From Bacteroidetes bacterium UBA1312 (GTDB taxonomy: Bacteria > Bacteroidota > Bacteroidia > Chitinophagales > Chitinophagaceae), in the NCBI GenBank assembly GCA_002307135.1, contig DBTQ01000034.1, positions 124,001-188,000 on the forward strand: a stretch of DNA of 64,000 bases, written 5' to 3'. This document shows positions 31,737 through 40,482 of the stretch, in pieces. A model generated the notes under the pieces. The model had not been told where the DNA came from. It ran no database searches and saw only the letters and a list, made by a program, of their open reading frames with translations. The position numbers were made by a program, and so were the translations under genes. Each line of letters starts with the position of its first letter. The stretch's first letter is position 1.

Positions 31737-32626
31737 GAGTTTCTTAATTTAGAGAGTTCAGTAAATAATTCTTTTTCCTTTTCGCTAAGATGTGTAGGGA
31801 TTTTTATTTCATACATTAGATAGAGATCCCCAAATACGCCATCCTGTTTATACTTGGGGAATCCTTTCCCTTTCAATTTTACCTTTGTACCATTTTGAGT
31901 TTCCGGCGATATTTTGAGTTTTACTTTTCCATCAAAGGTGTCTGCAATGATTTCTCCTCCGAGTATTGCCGTGTACAAATCCAATCCGACTGTTGAATAG
32001 AGATCATTTTTATCGAGTTTGAATTTGCTATGGTTTTCGATTGCAAATTTTATATACAAATCACCTTTAGGTCCCCCATTGACACCTTCACCACCTTGCT
32101 CTTTTAGTTTAAGTACTTGGCCATTTTCAACCCCAGCGGGTATAGTCAGTTGAATATTTTTACCATTGATCGTTATAATACGTTTATGGGTAGTATATAC
32201 ATCCTTCAATTCAAGTTGGAGTTCGGTATTAAAATCCTGCCCTTTAAATTTTGTATTATTGCCTCTAGTTCCTGAACCACCACCAAACATAGATTCAAAA
32301 AAGTCTGAAAAGTCGGCATTATCCGAGTAATTTCCAGAAGATTGGTATTGCGCATTTGATTGGTGTTGCTGGTGTTGTTTTGCTTTTTCAAATTCATCAG
32401 CATGCTTCCAATCTTTGCCATATTTATCGTACTTCTTTCTGTTTTCAGCATTACTGAGCACTTCGTTTGCCTCATTAATTTCTTTAAATTTTCGTTCAGC
32501 CTCTTTGTCATTTGGATTCAAGTCCGGATGAAATTTTCGAGCCAACTTTCGGTAGGCTTTTTTAATTTCTTCCTCCGTTGCATTCTTGTCGATGCCTAGT
32601 ATTTTATAATAATCTATAAACTCCAT
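31733..32626 (-). CDS. cbpA: DnaJ-type co-chaperone CbpA
   Basis: A 297-residue type II J-protein. The J domain has YYKILGIDKNATEEEIKKAYR and the HPD motif in KFHPDLNP, which stimulates DnaK ATPase. A Gln/Ser/Gly/Phe-rich linker (FFESMFGGGSGTRG) follows. There is no cysteine-rich zinc domain, and the two C-terminal substrate-binding domains come next (LTIPAGVENGQVLKLKEQGG, VKLKISPETQNGTKVKLKGK). This layout, plus an overlapping cbpM gene, separates it from DnaJ. ATG start, with 84 bases to hflX upstream in the same direction. Confidence 0.93.
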   Translation of the reverse strand: MEFIDYYKILGIDKNATEEEIKKAYRKLARKFHPDLNPNDKEAERKFKEINEANEVLSNAENRKKYDKYGKDWKHADEFEKAKQHQQHQSNAQYQSSGNYSDNADFSDFFESMFGGGSGTRGNNTKFKGQDFNTELQLELKDVYTTHKRIITINGKNIQLTIPAGVENGQVLKLKEQGGEGVNGGPKGDLYIKFAIENHSKFKLDKNDLYSTVGLDLYTAILGGEIIADTFDGKVKLKISPETQNGTKVKLKGKGFPKYKQDGVFGDLYLMYEIKIPTHLSEKEKELFTELSKLRNS

Positions 32627-32700
32627 CGTTCTAATTTGTTTAATTATTGTTGCTCAATAAACGTTTCAATACTAAACCCAATATTAGTAAAACACATTAG

Positions 32701-32713
32701 GCTAATTAGCTTA
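32701..32713. repeat. GCTAATTAGCTTA element at the hflX stop codon
   Basis: A 10-bp palindrome GCTAATTAGC followed by TTA, directly against the hflX stop. The same 13 bases recur at 34087-34099 beside the thiolase promoter. Confidence 0.35.
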
Positions 32714-33898
32714 GTAAAAACCCGTCAAATAAGGATAACGTTCCTCGTAGAGGTATTTCACTTTATCTAAAATAGTTTGCCTGAGCTCGTCAATATTTCT
32801 TTTTGCAGTTGCCGAAATAAACACACAATTATTGTTTGTAATACCTTGCCAGCGTTGATGTAACTGTAATAATAATTCTTGTTTTACTTGGGGATCAAGC
32901 CATTCATCGAATGTCTTTTCTTCGTATAAATCCATTTTATTGAAAATAGTAAGCATTGGTTTATCAAATGCTTTAATGTCTTGCAGCGTTTTATGCACAA
33001 CTCCCATTTGATCTTCATAGCCTGCATGCGAAATGTCAACGACATGTAATAAACAATCTGCTTCACGTACCTCATCAAGTGTACTTTTAAAACTCTCCAC
33101 TAAATGATGTGGTAACTTACGAATAAAACCAACCGTATCGCTCAACAAAAAAGGAGTCTGCTCATAAACGACTTTTCGTGTGGTCGTATCCAATGTGGCA
33201 AACAATTTATTTTCTGCAAATACATCTGCCTTCGTAAGAATGTTCATCAAAGTACTTTTACCTACATTGGTGTAACCAACTAAGGCCACCCGTATATATG
33301 TACCTCGCTCTTTACGTTGTGTAACAGACTGTCTATCTATATCTGTAAGACGTTTTTTAAGTAGTGAAATTTTATCTTTCACGATACGGCGGTCTGTTTC
33401 AATTTCTGTTTCCCCCGGGCCACGACTACCAATACCGGCACCTTGCCTTTCCAAATGCTGCCACATACCTTTCAACCTCGGTAGTAAATATTGGTATTGC
33501 GCCAACTCTACTTGTGTTTTAGCCTGTGCCGTTTTAGCTCTTCGTGCAAATATGTCCAAAATCAAATCACTCCTGTCGATCACTTTAATGCCCAATGCCT
33601 TCTCAATATTAATTATTTGAGATCCGGTAAGTTCATCATCGAATATGGCAAGGTTAATGCCTTTAGCCTGAACATATTCGCGTATCTCCTCTAATTTACC
33701 TTTACCCAAAAAAGTTCGACTATCCGGTTTCGGCAATTTTTGAATAAAATTTCTGACAACCACTGCGCCTGCAGTTTCGGCAAGAAATGCAAGCTCTATG
33801 AGGTATTCCGTAACATTGACTTCTGTCTGTTGTTTGTGAACCAATCCCACCAATATTGCTTGTTCGCTTTCGTTAACTATATTTTTATTGTCTATCAA
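32711..33898 (-). CDS. hflX: Ribosome-associated GTPase HflX
   Basis: A 395-residue GTPase that splits or rescues stalled ribosomes, notably under heat stress. The N-terminal HflX domain shows TAGAVVVRNFIQKLPKPDS and GKGKLEEIREYV, then the family motif RLKGMWQHLERQGAGIGSRG. The G domain has P-loop GYTNVGKST, G3 DTVGFIRKLP and G4 FNKMD. The frame appears to start at a TTG (33896-33898): no in-frame ATG or GTG occurs between it and the upstream stop, and the TTG gives the normal N-terminal length. Leftward, upstream of cbpA-cbpM, another proteostasis unit. Confidence 0.93.
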   Translation of the reverse strand: MIDNKNIVNESEQAILVGLVHKQQTEVNVTEYLIELAFLAETAGAVVVRNFIQKLPKPDSRTFLGKGKLEEIREYVQAKGINLAIFDDELTGSQIINIEKALGIKVIDRSDLILDIFARRAKTAQAKTQVELAQYQYLLPRLKGMWQHLERQGAGIGSRGPGETEIETDRRIVKDKISLLKKRLTDIDRQSVTQRKERGTYIRVALVGYTNVGKSTLMNILTKADVFAENKLFATLDTTTRKVVYEQTPFLLSDTVGFIRKLPHHLVESFKSTLDEVREADCLLHVVDISHAGYEDQMGVVHKTLQDIKAFDKPMLTIFNKMDLYEEKTFDEWLDPQVKQELLLQLHQRWQGITNNNCVFISATAKRNIDELRQTILDKVKYLYEERYPYLTGFY

Positions 33899-34064
33899 AA
33901 CTGTTATTATTTCAGTTACAAATATCGTATGGAAACAATGAAAAATGTGTGAATATTATTTCTAACACTGTTTCACACTAAAAAAATATTGCTAAATCAC
34001 TTTAAAAAATTTATAGGTTTATAAAAACATAGTGCTGAAATCAAGCAACATGATTATAATCCTT

Positions 34065-34097
34065 AAATGAGCTAAGGTTCAAATGAGCTAATTAGCT
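34065..34097. repeat. Direct repeats and palindrome before the thiolase promoter
   Basis: AAATGAGCTAA occurs at 34065-34075 and 34081-34091 (16-base period). The second copy runs into the perfect 12-bp palindrome AGCTAATTAGCT (34086-34097), which touches the -7 box at 34098. A plausible operator. Confidence 0.4.
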
Positions 34098-34105
34098 TAA
34101 CTTTG
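34098..34105 (+). promoter_or_regulatory. -7 box for the thiolase gene
   Basis: TAACTTTG, an exact TAnnTTTG match, 28 bases before the ATG at 34134. Confidence 0.5.
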
Positions 34106-34133
34106 GCAGCGTTTAAAAAAAAATAAATTTTCT

Positions 34134-35309
34134 ATGAAAGAAGTATATATCGTATCGGCTGTTCGTACTCCGATTGGCAGTTGGGGCGGTTCTTTAAAAG
34201 ATTTTTCAGCTACTCAATTAGGTAGTTTTGCAATTAAAGCTGCATTAGATCGAATCAATCTTGATCCGAAAGAAGTAAATGAAGTAATAATGGGTTGCGT
34301 GATGCAAGCCAATCTTGGTCAAGCACCAGCACGCCAAGCATCTAAATTTGCAGGATTACCTGACAATGTTATTGCTACCACCGTTAATAAAGTATGTGCA
34401 AGTGGTATGAAGGCTGTAATGCAAGCGGCGCAAAGCATTATGCTCGGCGATGCGGATGTAATAGTGGCAGGCGGTATGGAAAGTATGAGTAATGTACCTT
34501 TTTACAATGCCAACCAACGCTGGGGAAATAAATATGGTAACGTAACAGTGATTGATGGCTTAGCAAAAGATGGCTTAACTGATGTATATCACAATTATCC
34601 TATGGGTAATTGTGCAGAGCTTTGTGCCAAAGAGAAAAACATAAGCCGCGAGGCGCAAGATGCTTTTGCAATACAGAGCTATACACGTAGCCAAGCGTCA
34701 GTGAATGAAGGAAGATTTGAACAGGAGATCGTTCCAATATCCATTCCACAACGTAATGGCGAACCAAAAATATTTGCTAAAGATGAAGAACCTTTCAACG
34801 TAAAGTTTGATAAAATCCCTAGCTTAAAATCTGCATTTGTAAAAGACGGAAGTGTAACAGCTGCAAATGCATCTACAATGAATGACGGTGCCTCAGCGTT
34901 GATACTGATGAGCAAAGAAAAAGCAGATGCCTTAGGTCTAACTCCTTTAGCAAAAATCAAAGGGTTTGCAGATGCTGAACAAGCGCCTGAATGGTTTACC
35001 ACTACACCATCTATAGCTGTTCCTAAAGCTGTAGCTAAAGCAGGTCTCAAAATGGACGATATTGAATACTTTGAATTAAACGAAGCATTTAGTGTTGTTG
35101 GTATTGCAAACTGTGAGATAATGAATTTGAAGCCGGAACAAGTAAATGTAAATGGAGGAGCCGTTTCATTAGGTCATCCATTAGGCAGTAGCGGATCTCG
35201 TATTATTGTTACACTCATCCATGTTTTGCAACAAAATAATGCAAAATACGGCGTTGCTGCTATTTGTAATGGCGGCGGCGGTGCTAGTGCTATTGTTATA
35301 GAACTTTAA
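34134..35309 (+). CDS. Acetyl-CoA C-acetyltransferase (thiolase)
   Basis: A 391-residue thiolase, forming or cleaving acetoacetyl-CoA. The nucleophile cysteine is in NKVCASGMKAV, the catalytic histidine in GGAVSLGHPLGSSGSR, and the second cysteine in AICNGGGGAS. ELNEAFSVV adds the oxyanion-hole asparagine region. Length and motifs fit biosynthetic AtoB/PhaA-type enzymes as well as FadA; there is no neighbouring hydratase or dehydrogenase to indicate beta-oxidation. Single-gene transcript with a promoter upstream and a strong terminator after it. The following gene is a polyprenyl synthase. Confidence 0.93.
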   Translation: MKEVYIVSAVRTPIGSWGGSLKDFSATQLGSFAIKAALDRINLDPKEVNEVIMGCVMQANLGQAPARQASKFAGLPDNVIATTVNKVCASGMKAVMQAAQSIMLGDADVIVAGGMESMSNVPFYNANQRWGNKYGNVTVIDGLAKDGLTDVYHNYPMGNCAELCAKEKNISREAQDAFAIQSYTRSQASVNEGRFEQEIVPISIPQRNGEPKIFAKDEEPFNVKFDKIPSLKSAFVKDGSVTAANASTMNDGASALILMSKEKADALGLTPLAKIKGFADAEQAPEWFTTTPSIAVPKAVAKAGLKMDDIEYFELNEAFSVVGIANCEIMNLKPEQVNVNGGAVSLGHPLGSSGSRIIVTLIHVLQQNNAKYGVAAICNGGGGASAIVIEL

Positions 35310-35316
35310 TTTTTTA

Positions 35317-35350
35317 AAAAGGTCGGTGTGATACTACACCGACCTTTTCT
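35317..35350 (+). terminator. Terminator between thiolase and polyprenyl synthase genes
   Basis: AAAAGGTCGGTGT (35317-35329) pairs with ACACCGACCTTTT (35336-35348), followed by CTTTTTA. A strong stem. Confidence 0.92.
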
Positions 35351-35366
35351 TTTTAATCTGCACTTC

Positions 35367-36335
35367 ATGCAATCATTTCGTAGCATCGTTACACAATTCG
35401 AAAACAGGCTTCAAACAACAGATTTATTTCCTAAAACTCCTGATAATCTTTACAACCCATGTAAATACTTGTTGAACTTGGGCGGTAAACGTATTCGTCC
35501 AGCAGTATGTTTAATGGCAAATGAATTGTTTACTGATATTTATGAAGACACCTGGAACGCTGCAATTGCCATTGAATTATTTCACAATTTCACACTTATC
35601 CATGACGACATTATGGATAAAGCACCTTTACGCCGCGGTCATGCAACGATACATGCGAAGTACGGAATAACGGCAGGGATACTTGGTGGGGATGCTATGA
35701 GTATATATGCTTATGAGTCTTTAGCAAAAGTGGATCGTAATTTCAAAGACGTACTCCATGTTTTCAATCGTACCGCTATAGAAGTGTGTGAAGGCCAACA
35801 GTTAGATATGGATTTCGAACTGCGCAATGATGTAAGCGCAGATGAATACATACACATGATAACACTCAAGACTTCTGTATTGTTAGCTGCAAGCTTAAAA
35901 ATAGGAGCACTTATTGCACATGCCTCCGAAGAAAATTGTAATCAATTATATGAATTTGGCGAAAATCTAGGTATAGCATTTCAGCTGCAAGATGATTATT
36001 TAGATGCATTTGGCGAAAGTTCGAAATTGGGAAAACAGCAAGGTGGCGATATTATAGCCAATAAGAAAACCTATCTCCATATACAAGCACTAAACGACGC
36101 TACTCCAGATCAAAAAACAGAAATAATGCAATGGCTATCTTCTAAAAAGAATGATGCAAAAGTTCCGGCTATGTTAGCTCTTTTTGTAGCAACAGAAGCA
36201 GATAAAAAATGTAGGGCAGCTGTCAGTTACTATTCTCAAAAAGCATTTGATAGTTTAAAGAATGTTGACGTAGAAGCCAACAAAAAAGAACATCTTATTT
36301 ATTTAGCGAACGAACTGCTCAACAGAGAGAAATAA
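35367..36335 (+). CDS. Polyprenyl (geranylgeranyl/farnesyl) diphosphate synthase
   Basis: A 322-residue trans-prenyltransferase that chains isopentenyl diphosphate onto allylic diphosphates. The start is taken at the ATG at 35367 (MQSFRSIVTQFENRL); an earlier in-frame ATG at 35328 falls inside the terminator. First aspartate-rich motif HDDIMDKAPLRRG, second FQLQDDYLDAFG, and the IPP-binding segment GGKRIRPA. ISPA/IdsA-type length; the chain length of the product cannot be told from the sequence alone. A short gap separates it from comF. Confidence 0.92.
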   Translation: MQSFRSIVTQFENRLQTTDLFPKTPDNLYNPCKYLLNLGGKRIRPAVCLMANELFTDIYEDTWNAAIAIELFHNFTLIHDDIMDKAPLRRGHATIHAKYGITAGILGGDAMSIYAYESLAKVDRNFKDVLHVFNRTAIEVCEGQQLDMDFELRNDVSADEYIHMITLKTSVLLAASLKIGALIAHASEENCNQLYEFGENLGIAFQLQDDYLDAFGESSKLGKQQGGDIIANKKTYLHIQALNDATPDQKTEIMQWLSSKKNDAKVPAMLALFVATEADKKCRAAVSYYSQKAFDSLKNVDVEANKKEHLIYLANELLNREK

Positions 36336-36390
36336 CAAATATTATTTTCACAAAATGAAATAATTACGGTACTTCTATTATTTTCGTATT

Positions 36391-37101
36391 GTGAAAATAA
36401 TTAATTCTTACTCCATAATAGAGGGTATATTACATTTTATATTTCCCCAACTTTGTGAAGGCTGTAAAAAGTCTTTGTTGCATGGTGAGCATGTGTTATG
36501 TATTGAATGCCATTCCTTAATACCTCAAACAAATTATCACCAGATTACTGAAAATGAAACCGCCCTTAGGTTTACAGGAAGATTTTGCTTTGAATATGCA
36601 ACATCTTTTGCCTATTTTACTAAAGACGGTTTGACACAACATTTACTTCATACACTCAAGTATAGCGGTAAGAAAAAAGTGGGGATCTTTCTCGGAAAAC
36701 AGTTTGGTCAAGCACTAAAAAATGTAGATTGGATAAAAGATATTGATATTTTATTGCCGGTACCTTTACATAACGACAAACTGCGTGATCGGGGCTTTAA
36801 TCAGAGTTTGCTTTTTGCAGAAGGGCTAAAAGAAGTTCTATTATTACCTATTGAAACATCTGTATTAAAACGCATTCGTAATACCAATAGCCAAACGAAC
36901 AAAACAAGAGCGGAAAGAGCACTTAATATGAAGGATGCGTTTAAAATAACAGACAATAAAGCTTTGGAAAACAAGCACGTCTTACTTATAGATGATGTAT
37001 TGACTACTGGAGCAACGCTCGAAGCCTGTGCTATAGAATTACTAAAAGTACCTGGTTTAAAATTGAGTATTATAACCGTTGCAATAGCAACTAACTTCTA
37101 A
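36391..37101 (+). CDS. comF: ComF-family phosphoribosyltransferase-like protein
   Basis: A 236-residue ComF/GntX-type protein needed for natural DNA uptake in several bacteria. An N-terminal zinc finger (CEGCKKSLLHGEHVLCIEC) is followed by a type I PRTase domain. Its segments are DILLPVPLHNDKLRDRGFNQ, LKRIRNTNSQTNKTRAER and the PRPP loop VLLIDDVLTTGATLE. The frame opens with GTG at 36391; upstream in-frame codons reach a TAA without any ATG, and the first internal ATG would remove the zinc finger, so GTG is the likely start. comM and radA elsewhere in the window fit a DNA-uptake theme. Its last 4 bases overlap the convergent neighbour. Confidence 0.9.
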   Translation: MKIINSYSIIEGILHFIFPQLCEGCKKSLLHGEHVLCIECHSLIPQTNYHQITENETALRFTGRFCFEYATSFAYFTKDGLTQHLLHTLKYSGKKKVGIFLGKQFGQALKNVDWIKDIDILLPVPLHNDKLRDRGFNQSLLFAEGLKEVLLLPIETSVLKRIRNTNSQTNKTRAERALNMKDAFKITDNKALENKHVLLIDDVLTTGATLEACAIELLKVPGLKLSIITVAIATNF

Positions 37102-37742
37102 TGAATTAGTTGTTGATATTCATTGCTCGAAATTATTTTATAGTCACTAGGTACTTGAAAGGTACTATTGTCAATAGGTTTTATTTCTATCGATTTCATT
37201 TCGAAATGTAAAATGCTTCCGTCTTCATTTTTGATACTATATGCCAATGGTATATATTGAAATGCCGGAAATTGCTCAAATAGAAAATCATTATCCGTTG
37301 TCCAATCTTTAGAATAATATATGACCGATCGCTGACTACCACAAATGACATTTGCAGATTCTGCTTTATATCCAGCAATAATTTTTGATTCCGAATTTAT
37401 TGGTTCTATGGCAATTTTGTCGCAAGCTTGTTGACGTTTTCTCAATTCTTGTGCATTAAGTTGAATGGCGTATTTTTTCCCTTCTATTTTTCTAAGTGAG
37501 TAAGCAGTATTCTTATCCATATTAAAAATAAGAACGTTTTTAAAATCCTTACCCAGTTGTAACTCTTTTACAATTTGTGCACCCTTTACTGTAATAAGGA
37601 AAGTTCCTTTTGTTGTATTTGTTGGACTTTCGATATTAAGCGTGTATGTGATTATGCCTTCTACGAATTGTTGTTGTGCTACACACAAAAAATTTGTAAC
37701 AAGTAGCACAAAAAAAGTAAAAAAAGATGTTTTCATAATCAT
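37098..37742 (-). CDS. Secreted GLPGLI/DUF4412-like protein
   Basis: A 214-residue secreted protein. ATGs at 37742 and 37736 are both possible, and both give a signal peptide ending near LCVAQQQ. The pattern QFVEGIITYTLNIESP at the mature N terminus, KKYAIQLN and KIIAGYKAESANV resemble the GLPGLI and DUF4412 families, Bacteroidota periplasmic beta-rich proteins of unknown function. It overlaps the end of comF by 4 bases (tail to tail). There is no lipobox, so it is probably periplasmic. Moderately sure of the family, not of function. Confidence 0.7.
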   Translation of the reverse strand: MIMKTSFFTFFVLLVTNFLCVAQQQFVEGIITYTLNIESPTNTTKGTFLITVKGAQIVKELQLGKDFKNVLIFNMDKNTAYSLRKIEGKKYAIQLNAQELRKRQQACDKIAIEPINSESKIIAGYKAESANVICGSQRSVIYYSKDWTTDNDFLFEQFPAFQYIPLAYSIKNEDGSILHFEMKSIEIKPIDNSTFQVPSDYKIISSNEYQQLIH

Positions 37743-37804
37743 AATATCTTTATACTAAGGTACTGAAAGTGTTCGATAAAATCAGGCTTTTACCATTTCA
37801 AACA

Positions 37805-37838
37805 AAAAAGCCATTGGAAGTATTTCCAATGGCTTTTT
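37805..37838. terminator. Bidirectional-type terminator after the T9SS cargo gene
   Basis: AAAAAGCCATTGGAA (37805-37819) pairs perfectly with TTCCAATGGCTTTTT (37824-37838) over a GTAT loop. It lies 19 bases after the stop of the leftward T9SS-cargo gene. Confidence 0.92.
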
Positions 37839-37857
37839 CAACATTCTTACTATATAA

Positions 37858-38586
37858 TTACTGACGTGTAAATTTACGTGTAGCAATAACATTACCTCTG
37901 CTATCGGTAATACGGGCGAGATAAATACCAGATGGCATATCATCATTAAACTCGCAATGAGCACTTGTATTACTACTTACTTTGTAAACACTAACCAACT
38001 TACCAATCAAGTTATAAATAGCGATATTTTTCACATCATCATTGCTGCTATAACGTACATCAATATAACCTTGAGCCGGGTTAGGATAAATACTTATGTT
38101 GTCATCAGTTCTTGTAACTGTTATAACACCAGTTGCATCTTTATATGCGTAATAAGTAGCAGTGACATTGGAACCTCCAAATACAGTATCTGTAAACGAA
38201 ACAGTTATATAAGCTTTGGTATTTTTGGCAGCTAAATCTCCATTAAAAAATGCATGCGCATCTCCACTCATTTTAGCTGCAATCAAATCAGAAGTTCCCG
38301 AAAGAACTGGTGAAAGTGGATCAGTACCAGAGCCATAACAACTATGATTGTCACAAAATCCACCAAACTTCCAATTTGGGTCTGCATAATACGCAGTTAC
38401 CACCCATTTCACTTTTGTAGCGTATGAATTATTATTGGTAACCCAATCACTTACTGTCATATCTCCAAGTGTACTATAAAGGACCTTAACGGTATCTCCA
38501 CTTTTCATGCTTATCGTTTGTCCAAAAGTTGCGCTAGATGAAACTAATGACACAATAAATGCTGCGAGTAAAGTAATTTTCTTCAT
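37858..38586 (-). CDS. Secreted protein with T9SS type A sorting domain
   Basis: A 242-residue secreted protein. The signal peptide is MKKITLLAAFIVSLVSSSATFG. The first domain, about residues 25-155, is beta-rich and has a Cys pair (GFCDNHSCYGSG). The last 80 residues form the type IX secretion type A signal: ISIYPNPAQGYIDVRY, then IAIYNLIGKLV and SGIYLARITDSRGNVIATRK. Cargo with this tail crosses the outer membrane by PorU-dependent cleavage and is anchored or released. A basic C terminus (KFTRQ) is typical. The function of the N-terminal domain is unknown. Confidence 0.88.
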   Translation of the reverse strand: MKKITLLAAFIVSLVSSSATFGQTISMKSGDTVKVLYSTLGDMTVSDWVTNNNSYATKVKWVVTAYYADPNWKFGGFCDNHSCYGSGTDPLSPVLSGTSDLIAAKMSGDAHAFFNGDLAAKNTKAYITVSFTDTVFGGSNVTATYYAYKDATGVITVTRTDDNISIYPNPAQGYIDVRYSSNDDVKNIAIYNLIGKLVSVYKVSSNTSAHCEFNDDMPSGIYLARITDSRGNVIATRKFTRQ

Positions 38587-38724
38587 AATCTAATTTTTCA
38601 GTTATTACCATGCAAATTATCCAAAAAATCTTGTTTCACCAAAAGAACCAGACTTTGATTTGTTAAAATTATGAAATCGTTGATTGAATTTATTCATTGT
38701 TGTACCTTGCTTACCGTACACTAG

Positions 38725-40425
38725 ATGATTTATATGCACATACCACATTTCAAAAAACAAAAGAATTTCAAATACTTTCTAAGTTTTTCTTTTCTGTTTG
38801 CTGGATTTATTTCACCAGCATTAGCGCAAAGTGTAGATACACATTTTGAATTATCCAAAAACATGGAAGTTTTCGCCAATATATTTAAAGAGCTCAATAC
38901 TTATTATGTTGACCCAATAGAACCGGGAAAACTGACAAAAGTAGCTATAGATGCTATGCTGGACGATTTAGATCCCTATACAAATTATATCACTGAAGCC
39001 GATATTGAAGATTACGAATTTATGACTACAGGGAAGTATGGCGGTATAGGTGCTGCTCTTCGCAAAAAGGATAATGATGTGTACATTGGTGACATCTACG
39101 AAAATAGTCCAGCACAAAAAGCCGGTTTACATCCCGGTGATAAAATTGTAAGCATAGAAGGAAAAGCTGTAGAAGGAAAAAGTATTGAAGATATCAGTCT
39201 ATTACTCAAAGGCTCTGCGGGGACACAAATAAGCATGAAAGTAAAAGATGTCTATACCAATACCGATGTAGATCGAATGGTACAACGAGGTGAAATAGAA
39301 GTATCAAGTGTCCCCTATGCGGGGCTAATCGGTTCAAATAAAGATATTGCTTTTGTAAAATTGACACAGTTTACACAAGGTTGCGGTAAACAAGTACGAA
39401 ATTCATTAGATAGTCTCAAAAATTTGAACCCCAATTTAAAAGGTGTTGTTTTTGATTTACGAGGCAATCCTGGTGGACTATTAGATGAAGCTGTTGACGT
39501 ATGTAATATTTTTGTTGATAGGGGTCAATTAGTGGTAAGCACCAAAGGAAAAGACAAAGAATGGGATAAAAATTTTAATACAGACGGTACTCCATGGGAT
39601 ACCAAAATCCCTCTTACTATTTTAGTCAATCACTCTTCTGCGTCAGCCTCTGAAATTGTTGCAGGAACAATGCAAGATTTAGACCGAGGAGTAATTATTG
39701 GAACACGTTCTTATGGAAAAGGTTTAGTACAAGCTACAAGACCAGTTGGCTTCAATGCCAGACTAAAATTGACTACTGCAAAATATTATACGCCCAGCGG
39801 AAGGTGCATTCAAGCAATTGATTATTCACATAGAAACGCAGATGGAGTAGCTGGAAAAATAGCGGATTCATTGATCTTAACTTTCAAAACAAAAAATGGA
39901 AGAACAGTGAAAAGTGGTGGTGGTGTAAGCCCCGACGTTCAAACGGAAGACGAAAAGCTAGCGCCATTATCAGCTGCGTTGTATAGCAAAAATTATTTTT
40001 TCGACTATGCTTCACAATATGTAAAACAACATAAAACAATTGCTGCTTCAAATGAATTTTCGTTAACAGAAAATGACTTTAACGACTTTACAACTTGGTT
40101 GACTAATAAGGATTATTCCTACAAGACAAAAACTGAAATCTTGTTGGATTCTTTGACATCATCAGCAAAAGAAGATAAACTGTATGATGTCTCAAAAAAT
40201 GAAATTAGTCTATTGAAAGGGAAAATTGCACATGATAAAAAGCAAGACATCTTGAAAAATAAAACGGAGGTAACACGCATTTTAGAAAATGAAATTGCCT
40301 CTCGGTATTATTATCAAAGAGGGCGTATTGAACAGAGTATCCGAACTGATATAGCCATAACAAAAGCAATAGACTTAATCAATAAACCAACCGACGCACA
40401 AGCACTCTTGCAGGAGAAAAAATAG
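38725..40425 (+). CDS. S41 C-terminal processing peptidase (CtpA/Prc type)
   Basis: A 566-residue periplasmic protease. The N-terminal hydrophobic segment (YFLSFSFLFAGFISPALAQ) exports it, and an alternate ATG lies three codons on. The PDZ domain has GGIGAALRKKDNDVYIGDIY and NSPAQKAGLHPGDKI. The S41 core contains FDLRGNPGGLLDEAVDV, the catalytic-serine motif NHSSASASEIVAGT and the lysine motif GTRSYGKGLVQ. A C-terminal helical extension of about 130 residues follows (IEQSIRTDIAITKAIDLI). Likely roles are trimming of envelope proteins or peptidoglycan-hydrolase control. It stands between the T9SS cargo gene and aroB. Confidence 0.92.
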   Translation: MIYMHIPHFKKQKNFKYFLSFSFLFAGFISPALAQSVDTHFELSKNMEVFANIFKELNTYYVDPIEPGKLTKVAIDAMLDDLDPYTNYITEADIEDYEFMTTGKYGGIGAALRKKDNDVYIGDIYENSPAQKAGLHPGDKIVSIEGKAVEGKSIEDISLLLKGSAGTQISMKVKDVYTNTDVDRMVQRGEIEVSSVPYAGLIGSNKDIAFVKLTQFTQGCGKQVRNSLDSLKNLNPNLKGVVFDLRGNPGGLLDEAVDVCNIFVDRGQLVVSTKGKDKEWDKNFNTDGTPWDTKIPLTILVNHSSASASEIVAGTMQDLDRGVIIGTRSYGKGLVQATRPVGFNARLKLTTAKYYTPSGRCIQAIDYSHRNADGVAGKIADSLILTFKTKNGRTVKSGGGVSPDVQTEDEKLAPLSAALYSKNYFFDYASQYVKQHKTIAASNEFSLTENDFNDFTTWLTNKDYSYKTKTEILLDSLTSSAKEDKLYDVSKNEISLLKGKIAHDKKQDILKNKTEVTRILENEIASRYYYQRGRIEQSIRTDIAITKAIDLINKPTDAQALLQEKK

Positions 40426-40482
40426 ATTCATCATATAAGAATATTATTTTGTAACAGTTCCGTATAAGTACTTGCTATTTTT

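Noticed and set aside
35328..35366. Earlier ATG for the polyprenyl synthase
   Set aside because: It lies inside the preceding terminator hairpin, and the internal ATG at 35367 gives the normal family N terminus.
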